A stretch of DNA of 5,889 bases from DASYSA01 sp036003885 (GTDB taxonomy: Bacteria > Acidobacteriota > Blastocatellia > UBA7656): positions 1 through 5,889 of the forward strand of contig DASYSA010000035.1 in assembly GCA_036003885.1 (NCBI GenBank), read 5' to 3'. Positions 1-5,060 of the stretch are shown piece after piece. Made by a program: the position numbers and the translations under genes. The notes beneath the pieces were generated by a model, which was not told where the DNA came from, did no database searches, and worked only from the letters and a program-made list of their open reading frames with translations. Positions within the stretch are counted from its first letter, which is position 1. The number at the start of each line of letters is the position of its first letter.

Positions 1-206
1 TAGAGTAGTCCATCCGACGAGAACGCCAGCCCCTTAGTGCGGTTTGTGAATCTGCGGAACTCCGCGACGGCGCCACTCAGCGGGTCAAAGCTGAGAATGC
101 GATTTTCCAACGGCACAGAAAAGAGAACTTTTTTCCCGTCCCACACGGGCCCTTCTGTAGCCCCTTTAAAGGGACCGGCGACAAGGTCAAATTTCCATTC
201 CGCCAT
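1..206 (-). CDS. SMP-30/gluconolactonase-like protein, N-terminal fragment cut by window edge
   Basis: Reading leftwards from the ATG at 206-204, the frame stays open for 68 codons to the window edge, so only the N-terminus is visible. The product begins MAEWKFDLVAG and reaches TEGPVWDG (residues 17-24), the first-blade signature of the SMP-30/gluconolactonase beta-propeller family, in which E18 would be the metal-ligand glutamate. It continues with VLFSVPLENRILSFDP and GLAFSSDGLLY, the typical repeat of propeller strands. Family members are usually about 280-300 residues and hydrolyse sugar or other lactones using a divalent metal. The start is supported by GGAG at 219-216, nine bases upstream. 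It lies 92 bases downstream of a complete SMP-30 gene on the same strand and differs clearly from it, so this is a tandem paralogue rather than a recent duplicate. There is no signal peptide, so the product is probably cytoplasmic. The substrate cannot be told. Confidence 0.85.
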   Translation of the reverse strand, partial: MAEWKFDLVAGPFKGATEGPVWDGKKVLFSVPLENRILSFDPLSGAVAEFRRFTNRTKGLAFSSDGLL

Positions 207-235
207 TGAGTTTTTCTCCGCCTGTTCAAAAAACC

Positions 236-286
236 GAGGATCGAAGATGGAGGATAGAAAATCGCGATCCTCGATCCTCTATACTC
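236..286. repeat. Palindromic array of degenerate 7-base repeats
   Basis: Four head-to-tail 7-base units start at 236, 243, 250 and 257 (consensus GAGGATC with one to three changes). After a 2-base GC centre, three units in the opposite orientation start at 266, 273 and 280 (GATCCTC twice, then a diverged copy). As a result 236-244 pairs perfectly with 271-279, and 250-255 pairs with 267-272. The array fills most of the gap between the two SMP-30 genes. It could fold into alternative hairpins in the leftward transcript, but no T-run follows that would make it a standard terminator. Confidence 0.7.
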
Positions 287-298
287 GGCTGTATTCAC

Positions 299-1189
299 TC
301 ACACCGGCACACCCGGAATCCCCAGCCTGACACGGTAAAGCGAATTGCGCGTCGTGATAAAGAGCGTTTTCCAATCTGATTCGCCCCAGTTCATATTGGT
401 GGTGTGGTCCGGCATCTTGATTCGTCCAAGCAGATGCCCCTTGGGATCAATCACGTGAATGCCCGCTGGCCCGGTGCAGTAAACGTTGCCTTCGATATCT
501 ACCTTCATGCCGTCGGGATTTCCCGGTTCGTCGCCTTTAGCCTCGTAGAACAACCGCCCGTTGCTCAGAGTGCCATCGGATTTTACATCGAACACGCGAA
601 TGTGGCGGCGGGCAGTGTCGTTGATATACAGGAGCGACTCGTCCGGCGAGAAGCACAGCCCGTTGGGATTTTCAAAGTCTTCGACCACCGGCGTGAGCGT
701 CTTCCCATCGGGCGATAGACGAAAGACGCCGATAAAATCGAGATAACGTTGCAAGTCCTCTCCGGCCATTCCAGGGATGTACATCGCGTTGGGAGGATCG
801 GTCCAGTAGATGGCGCCATCGGACTTGACCACGATGTCATTGGGAGTATTGATTTTCTTGCCCTGGTAGTGAGAAGCGAGGATCACTATGGAGCCGTCGT
901 GCTCCACGCGCCACACAGTGCGCGAGGACCAACCGGCCACGACGAGTCTGCCCTGTTTGTCATAAGTCATGCCGTTGGCTTTCCCGGATGGGCGAAGAAA
1001 GATCGAGGTCCCTTGGCCTGGGGTCCACTGCCAAATCGTGTCTCCCACGATATCGACCCAGCGCAGGTAGCCTTGCCGTGAGTTCCAGACCGGCCCCTCG
1101 CCGAACTGGAGTTGGCAGGCGATCCGCTCCAGGCTTGCATCCTTCGGCACAATCCGGGCAAAACCCGACGCTTCCTTATCTGTATCCAT
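299..1189 (-). CDS. SMP-30/gluconolactonase/LRE family lactonase
   Basis: A complete 296-residue protein of the usual family length with the six-bladed SMP-30 propeller pattern. The family's metal ligands can be placed: E31 in FGEGPVW, N117 in NTPNDIV, N176 in NPNGLCFSPD and D226 in NPDGMKVD. The late-blade motif HTTNMNWGESDWKTLFITT (262-280) matches the stretch that in relatives reads TTNxxFGG..LKTLYVTT. These proteins hydrolyse intramolecular esters such as aldonolactones with Ca, Mn or Zn; the exact substrate varies too widely to infer. No signal peptide is visible, so it should be cytoplasmic. The ATG at 1189-1187 has GGAG at 1201-1198, eight bases upstream. It follows the thiamine-diphosphate enzyme gene after 146 bases that hold a palindromic repeat, and precedes a second SMP-30 gene. 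Cotranscription with both is likely but not shown. The family call is secure; calling it a gluconolactonase would go too far. Confidence 0.93.
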   Translation of the reverse strand: MDTDKEASGFARIVPKDASLERIACQLQFGEGPVWNSRQGYLRWVDIVGDTIWQWTPGQGTSIFLRPSGKANGMTYDKQGRLVVAGWSSRTVWRVEHDGSIVILASHYQGKKINTPNDIVVKSDGAIYWTDPPNAMYIPGMAGEDLQRYLDFIGVFRLSPDGKTLTPVVEDFENPNGLCFSPDESLLYINDTARRHIRVFDVKSDGTLSNGRLFYEAKGDEPGNPDGMKVDIEGNVYCTGPAGIHVIDPKGHLLGRIKMPDHTTNMNWGESDWKTLFITTRNSLYRVRLGIPGVPV

Positions 1190-1239
1190 CAGCGCTTCTC
1201 CAGATTATTGACCGTTGATATCCGTCTTGGATGCTTATT

Positions 1240-1296
1240 GTTCGACGGGCTCACTATGAGCGGCCTATTTTTGCGCTCGTCCTGAGCTTGTCGAAG
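1240..1296. repeat. Imperfect intergenic palindrome of the TTCGACAAGCTCAGG type
   Basis: Bases 1240-1262 are an imperfect reverse complement of 1274-1296 (17 of 23 positions match), around an 11-base A/T-rich centre. The outer arm is TTCGAC at 1241-1246 facing GTCGAA at 1290-1295, and an inner block GAGCG faces CGCTC. The right arm in reverse complement reads CTTCGACAAGCTCAGGA, a sequence I recall as a common intergenic repeat in many bacterial genomes. It sits between the thiamine enzyme gene and the downstream SMP-30 gene. The left half recurs at 4352-4380. It may act as an RNA hairpin that protects or attenuates the message, or be a REP-like parasite. Confidence 0.65.
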
Positions 1297-1335
1297 GATT
1301 GAACGATTTGAACGGTCATTTATTAATTATGCCAG

Positions 1336-3003
1336 CTAACTCCATGCCCGCGCCGCCAGCGCGTTGATGTCGCTCACGACGTCGACCACGGCCGGCTTGT
1401 TTGCGGCGAAGGCTCGTTCTAGCGCGCCCTTTAGCTCGCTCGGCCGCTCGACTCGAACGCTGAAGCAGCCCATCGCTTCCGCAACTTTCGCCAAATTAAT
1501 ATCTTCGAAGACCCACATCTCGCGCGCTTTGCCCCGTTGCTTTCCGCCGTACGCCGCGTCGAACAACCTGATCTCCTGGTTGAGCGAGCGATTATCATTG
1601 ACGACGATGACAGCGTTGAGGCCGAAGCGGACGGCGGTCTCCAGTTCGGCGAGGTGATAATAGAAGCCGCCGTCGCCGGTGAAACATAAAACCGGTGTAT
1701 CGGGAAGAGCGCATTTTACCCCCAGCGATGCCGGGAAAGCCCAGCCAAGGGAGCCGGCACAGCGAATATATCTTTGTCCGGGCTTGTTAAGATCGATCAT
1801 GCTGCCCGTCCAGATGCCGGAGTGCCCCGTGTCTGAGACCACAACCGCATTCGAAGGTAGAAACTCGGTGATTTCTTTGCAAAGCCGCTCCGGTCGCATC
1901 GGCACGGCGTCGGAATTCCGCAGCGGTGCCACTTCCTCGCGCCATTCACTGACGAGCTGTTGCGCGCGACGCACCCAATTCGTCCTGGGTTCTATCGGTT
2001 TGAGTTGCTCGATCAATCGTCGCAAGGTTACTTTAGCGTCTCCCAGCAGGCTCACGCTGTTGGGATAATTTCTGCCCAGATCGGCTGGCGAAATATCCAA
2101 CTGAATAACAGCTGTGCCTGGCCGAGGAATCTTCCAATTGTTCGTTACCTGGCTGCCGGTGTGGCTGCCGATGAAAAATACCAGATCTGCTTCAGCCACG
2201 CCCTGGTTGGCGCACCGCCGGGAATAGGTTCCGACGACTCCGAGAGCGAGCGGATGGTCATCGGAGAGGGTTCCCTTGCCGTTAAGCGAAGTCGCTATCG
2301 GGATCGATAGCTTCTCGGCAAGCTCGACGACTTCCGGCTCTGCTTGTGAAGCGGTCACTCCGCCGCCGGCGACGATGATGGGTTTTTGCGCGCTTGTCAG
2401 CGCTTTGGCGGCGTCGCGGATCCGCTCCATCTCCGGCTCGGGCCTGAACGCGGGATACTGTTTGTACTGTGCTTCGACGATCAGTTCGAGGTTCCCTTCC
2501 TCTTCAGTCACTTGTCCATGACTTCCTCGCATCTCGAGGTGCACCGGCCTGGGCGCTCCGGTGGTCGCCTCTCGAAAGGCTTGTCTAAGCAGGTCCGGCA
2601 AGCGGCTAAGCTTGTCTATCCGAGCATTGAATTTCGTTACCGGATTGAACATCGAGAAATCCTCGACCTCCTGATAGAGGTAACGATACATTGAATCAGA
2701 GTCGGGGCCTCCGGTGATCGCGATTACGGGGGAGCAGGCCATGTAGGCGTCCCTCAATCCTGCAGCGAGGTTAGCGCCGCCAATGTTTTGCGCCATACAG
2801 ATTCCCGGCTTGCGCGAGGCGCGCGCGTAGCCGTCGGCCATGTAGGCCGCAGCTTTTTCGCCGTGAGTCACCACGCGCCGGATATTCATATCCTCCATCT
2901 CGGCCATAGCCGGCAGCAGCATCGTGGGGACGAAAAAAATGTGGGTTACGCCATAGGCCTGCATCGCCTCGGCAAAAAAACGCGAGCCCGTCATCATAGG
3001 CAT
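1336..3003 (-). CDS. Thiamine-diphosphate-dependent enzyme, acetolactate synthase-like superfamily
   Basis: A complete 555-residue protein with the three-domain layout of the acetolactate synthase/benzoylformate decarboxylase superfamily. The N-terminal pyrimidine-binding domain (about 4-170) holds the catalytic glutamate E49 in THGEKAAAYMADGYAR. The central domain (about 190-330) starts with PIIVAGGGV (208-216). The C-terminal pyrophosphate domain (about 370-540) has GDG at 443-445 and NDN at 469-471; D444 and N471 have the 27-residue spacing usual for the Mg ligands. Such enzymes decarboxylate 2-oxo acids or join or cleave carbon bonds next to a carbonyl. The segment normally like FGIPG reads FFVPTML (23-29), and GPGATN is replaced by IGGANL (74-79), so it is unlikely to be a standard biosynthetic acetolactate synthase. 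No regulatory-subunit gene adjoins. It starts 57 bases after the dehydrogenase stop. The ATG at 3003 is chosen over those at 2997 and 2994 because of its ideal ribosome binding site. The substrate is unknown. Confidence 0.92.
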   Translation of the reverse strand: MPMMTGSRFFAEAMQAYGVTHIFFVPTMLLPAMAEMEDMNIRRVVTHGEKAAAYMADGYARASRKPGICMAQNIGGANLAAGLRDAYMACSPVIAITGGPDSDSMYRYLYQEVEDFSMFNPVTKFNARIDKLSRLPDLLRQAFREATTGAPRPVHLEMRGSHGQVTEEEGNLELIVEAQYKQYPAFRPEPEMERIRDAAKALTSAQKPIIVAGGGVTASQAEPEVVELAEKLSIPIATSLNGKGTLSDDHPLALGVVGTYSRRCANQGVAEADLVFFIGSHTGSQVTNNWKIPRPGTAVIQLDISPADLGRNYPNSVSLLGDAKVTLRRLIEQLKPIEPRTNWVRRAQQLVSEWREEVAPLRNSDAVPMRPERLCKEITEFLPSNAVVVSDTGHSGIWTGSMIDLNKPGQRYIRCAGSLGWAFPASLGVKCALPDTPVLCFTGDGGFYYHLAELETAVRFGLNAVIVVNDNRSLNQEIRLFDAAYGGKQRGKAREMWVFEDINLAKVAEAMGCFSVRVERPSELKGALERAFAANKPAVVDVVSDINALAARAWS

Positions 3004-3010
3004 AAGTATG

Positions 3011-3018
3011 ACCTCCTT
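3011..3018 (-). promoter_or_regulatory. Strong ribosome binding site of the thiamine-diphosphate enzyme gene
   Basis: On the minus strand these bases read AAGGAGGT, a full match to the anti-Shine-Dalgarno sequence, with seven bases before the ATG at 3003-3001. This spacing fixes the first of three closely spaced methionines (codons 1, 3 and 4) as the start. It is the best ribosome site in the window, which suggests this gene is the most strongly translated of the cluster. Confidence 0.85.
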
Positions 3019-3028
3019 ACAGATAAAG

Positions 3029-3090
3029 TCAGACAGAGAAAGGGGACAGTGATCGCCCCATCATCCATTTCTGTCTCTATCTCCGTCTGA
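3029..3090. repeat. Inverted repeat spanning the dehydrogenase/thiamine enzyme junction
   Basis: Bases 3029-3039 and 3080-3090 are complementary at 10 of 11 positions. In the leftward RNA the odd position (3035/3084) becomes a G-U pair, giving an 11-bp helix. The 40-base loop holds the dehydrogenase stop codon (3063-3061) and a smaller GGGG/CCCC pairing (3042-3045 with 3056-3059). The helix ends 11 bases upstream of the ribosome binding site of the next gene, so it could influence stability of the message or reinitiation. It is not followed by a U-run. Confidence 0.5.
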
Positions 3091-4161
3091 TTTGTCTAAC
3101 CCATCTCGGACTTTCAGCACAACCTCTTCGACGTCTTCCGTCAGATTAGTGCGCGAGCCACCCGCCACGTGCGGCGTGAGCAGCACATTTTCAAACCCGA
3201 GCAAGGGATCATCCGATCTGACAGGCTCGTCGTATTGCACGTCAAGCGCTACGCCGTCAAGTCCACCTGATTTGAGCGCGTCGATTAGTTCTCGCCGGTC
3301 GACGATTTGCGCACGCGACGTGTTGATGAGGAAGCTTCCCGGCTTCATGCATCCGAGCAGCTCCCCGCCGATCAGGCCGCGCGTCTCGCGAGTGAGTGGA
3401 AGATGGAGGGTCACAATATTGGCTGCGGAGAACAATTCAGGCAGCGCACAGTAGCTTGCGGCGAGCGCCGATTCATCGGCGGGTGAAAGCCGCCGCCGCT
3501 GATGATAGATCACGCGCAGGCCAAACGCGCGCGCCCGCAGCGCCACCTCTCGACCGATTTCGCCCATGCCGAGTATTCCCACCGTCAGCCCGGCGAGATT
3601 GCGCAGCCCGCCCTGGCGCGCATAGTTGTTATGCCCGACGTGTCGCGTGTCATAGGGCCGATAGCTGCGCCCCGGGGCGTTAATGCGCTCCACGGTGACG
3701 CACCCGTTCAAAGTCGTGATTTTCTTAATGAGAGCCAGCATCAGGGCCAAGCTGTGCTCGGCCACCGCGATATTGGTGCGGCGCCGGACGGTCTGGACGC
3801 GCACACTGTGGCGCGCACACGCCGCAAGATTGATGTGGTCCGTTACCGTGCCGAACTTGCAGACGACCTTGAGAGACTTCGCTGCACCAAGTTCCACATC
3901 ACCGATCTCCAGCCCTTGCACCACGACGGCATCGGCATCTCTGAGGCTCGACCTAAGCTCGTGCTGCTCAGATACGAATTTTAGCGTAGATGGAAACAGT
4001 CCAGGCGCCCTTAGCCGCACCGAATCACGCCAGAGAAGCAGATCAACGCTGTCATGCGCGAAGTAGTCGTCTAGTGCGGCGAGGCGCTCGCCCGGGAGCT
4101 GCGTCTTAAACAGCACCTCGAGCAGGCGCAGCACGTTGTCGTCTTCGACCACGATGATCAT
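3061..4161 (-). CDS. D-2-hydroxyacid dehydrogenase, NAD(P)-dependent
   Basis: A complete 366-residue protein of the D-isomer-specific 2-hydroxyacid dehydrogenase family. The split substrate-binding domain is formed by residues 1 to about 130 and the C-terminal end; the Rossmann domain holds GMGEIG at 198-203. The catalytic triad is visible: R283 in NTSRAQIVD, E312 in YDEP and H331 in LTPHVAGGS. These enzymes interconvert 2-hydroxy acids and 2-oxo acids. The second Rossmann strand ends YHQRRR (219-224), where NAD enzymes usually have an acidic residue. The basic cluster suggests NADP(H), as in many glyoxylate/hydroxypyruvate reductases. The C-terminal tail DKSDGDRDRNG is low-complexity and encoded by the inverted repeat at the gene end, so it may be a late extension. 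The start at 4161 lacks a clear Shine-Dalgarno sequence and is less certain than the others. The cupin gene lies upstream beyond a MITE-like insertion; the thiamine enzyme follows after 57 bases. The exact substrate is unknown. Confidence 0.92.
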   Translation of the reverse strand: MIIVVEDDNVLRLLEVLFKTQLPGERLAALDDYFAHDSVDLLLWRDSVRLRAPGLFPSTLKFVSEQHELRSSLRDADAVVVQGLEIGDVELGAAKSLKVVCKFGTVTDHINLAACARHSVRVQTVRRRTNIAVAEHSLALMLALIKKITTLNGCVTVERINAPGRSYRPYDTRHVGHNNYARQGGLRNLAGLTVGILGMGEIGREVALRARAFGLRVIYHQRRRLSPADESALAASYCALPELFSAANIVTLHLPLTRETRGLIGGELLGCMKPGSFLINTSRAQIVDRRELIDALKSGGLDGVALDVQYDEPVRSDDPLLGFENVLLTPHVAGGSRTNLTEDVEEVVLKVRDGLDKSDGDRDRNG

Positions 4162-4294
4162 AGCGGCATGCGATGCTAATTTGTTCTCGCGCCAATGCCT
4201 GTCCTGAAAAACTCTGTGTGCAGGCTGCTCAAAAAGATCTCAGAGGCGAGGCGCGGACCGTGATCGTGTCCGTGAAACGTGACCGCGAAATCCA

Positions 4295-4331
4295 CACGAG
4301 CACGAACACGCCACACGAACACGAATTCGTG
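4295..4331. repeat. CACGAA hexamer repeats ending in a 12-bp palindrome
   Basis: CACGAR units begin at 4295, 4301, 4314 and 4320, with a 7-base variant at 4307. The last unit runs into its own complement, forming the perfect palindrome CACGAATTCGTG at 4320-4331. A reversed, diverged copy of the same motif (CGTGTCCGTG, 4265-4274) lies upstream and pairs with 4301-4310 at 9 of 10 positions. The cluster lies inside the MITE-like element. Confidence 0.6.
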
Positions 4332-4351
4332 CGAGGCAATTGAGCGCACCC

Positions 4352-4380
4352 TTCGACAATGCTCAGGGCATTCGGCCTAT
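4352..4380. repeat. Second copy of the TTCGAC-GCTCA-CGGCCTAT repeat
   Basis: This stretch shares with 1241-1268 the ordered blocks TTCGAC, GCTCA and CGGCCTAT. The same seven-base spacing separates the last two blocks, and the first spacer differs by one base. The copies lie about 3.1 kb apart, both in intergenic gaps and in the same orientation. The copy here lacks the matching right arm and has been absorbed into the MITE-like element. Confidence 0.55.
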
Positions 4381-4414
4381 GAGGCTTTTTCAGCAGCCTG
4401 CTAGCCTAGCCGAA

Positions 4415-4891
4415 CTAACCCTGGGCGTGCAGGACTTTTCCGTCGACCTCGACCGGCTTGGCGTCGATCAGGACGAAAGCGATCACACAAGGCTGAGTGC
4501 CGCGATTGATCCAATTGTGGATCGTGCCACGCTGCACGAGCACGTCGCCCGCTTTTAGATGGACAACGGAGTCATCGAGCGCCATATCGATTTCGCCCGA
4601 CATGACGACGGCATAATCGATAGAATCCGTCCGGTGGTTTCGCGGCGCCACTCCCGGCCCAAACTCGACGACGCGAAAGACCGTGCCGTTGTTCAATGTC
4701 GTGCCGACCTGGCGCAGGCAGTCGTCAGCCTCGCCTGTGTTGTTGACCGGAAAAGATTCCGTGGTCCAGATCACGCAGGCCGTCGCTCCCGGTCGACCCG
4801 AGACGAGGTTCTTGGAGACCTCGTCGATCTTGACGACCGCGCGCCCCTTGTCATCATGTCCGGTGACTACCCGTCGTAATTGAAGTGCCAT
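4415..4891 (-). CDS. Small single-domain cupin protein
   Basis: A complete 158-residue protein with one cupin beta-barrel in its C-terminal half. Cupin motif 1 is PGVAPRNHRTDSIDYAVVMSG (79-99), with H86 kept but the usual second histidine and glutamate positions occupied by T88 and D92. Motif 2 is GDVLVQRGTIHNWIN (115-129), with G115, G122, H125 and N129 in standard spacing. The HRTDSIDY version recurs in a large set of small bacterial cupins that I know only as uncharacterised. With fewer metal ligands it may bind metal weakly or act as a binding protein or isomerase instead of a dioxygenase. The first 70 residues form an N-terminal extension that would pack on the barrel. The ATG at 4891 has GGGAG at 4903-4899, seven bases upstream. 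Its 5' end overlaps a possible small ORF. A 5-bp-arm palindrome (4400-4410) follows its stop. Probably first or second gene of the catabolic cluster. Confidence 0.9.
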   Translation of the reverse strand: MALQLRRVVTGHDDKGRAVVKIDEVSKNLVSGRPGATACVIWTTESFPVNNTGEADDCLRQVGTTLNNGTVFRVVEFGPGVAPRNHRTDSIDYAVVMSGEIDMALDDSVVHLKAGDVLVQRGTIHNWINRGTQPCVIAFVLIDAKPVEVDGKVLHAQG

Positions 4892-4997
4892 TGTCTTTCT
4901 CCCTTCTTGTTAACATGCGTTTTATCGGGTCGTGAGAAGTGGACGGATCAGTCTTCATCGCCCGCAGCGCGTCGTTCAGATTCGTAAAAGCACTCAT
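4854..4997 (-). CDS. Possible small ORF (47 aa) overlapping the cupin start
   Basis: An ATG at 4997-4995 is preceded by GGGAGGA (5007-5001), one of the strongest ribosome sites in the window though close (three bases) to the start codon. The frame runs 47 codons (MSAFTNLNDALRAMKTDPST...) to a TGA at 4856-4854, overlapping the cupin gene by 38 bases in another frame. The first 35 codons lie in otherwise non-coding DNA. The product has no membrane segment or motif I recognise and is rich in K, R, D and T. It could be a genuine small protein, a leader peptide that couples translation to the cupin, or the remnant of a gene whose ribosome site survives. The translation signal is seen; a function is not. 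Confidence 0.35.
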   Translation of the reverse strand: MSAFTNLNDALRAMKTDPSTSHDPIKRMLTRREKDNGTSITTGSHRT

Positions 4998-5060
4998 AAC
5001 TCCTCCCTTCATCGAAGCTAACGTCCGCGGTGAGCGTATGTGAGCCGCTTCACTGCGAGG

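Larger units (their letters stand above)
4221..4400. mobile_element. MITE-like element with 16-bp terminal inverted repeats
   Basis: The ends CAGGCTGCTCAAAAAG (4221-4236) and CTTTTTCAGCAGCCTG (4385-4400) are inverted repeats matching at 15 of 16 positions, bounding 180 bases with no plausible gene. I recall CAGGCTGCTSAAAAAG ends from short non-autonomous repeats in many proteobacterial and environmental genomes. The inside holds hexamer repeats and a copy of the TTCGAC repeat, so it looks composite. No obvious target-site duplication flanks it; the right side has CTAGCCTAGC. It separates the cupin from the dehydrogenase and leaves no other visible promoter there. Confidence 0.6.

Noticed and set aside
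404..1081. Long plus-strand open frames opposite the SMP-30 gene
   Set aside because: They are antisense shadows of a clear coding gene, with no ribosome sites or recognisable protein families.
3502..3984. 160-codon plus-strand frame opposite the dehydrogenase
   Set aside because: The minus strand carries the intact catalytic and Rossmann motifs; the plus-strand frame is a by-product of GC-rich codon use.
4380..4414. Possible terminator after the cupin stop (GCTAGCCTAGC palindrome and the right MITE end)
   Set aside because: The stems are only 4-5 bp and no T-run follows on the transcribed side.
5027..5050. GTGAGC direct repeats and a GCGG/CCGC hairpin after the hypothetical gene
   Set aside because: Two 6-base repeats and a 4-bp stem are within chance expectation and there is no U-run.
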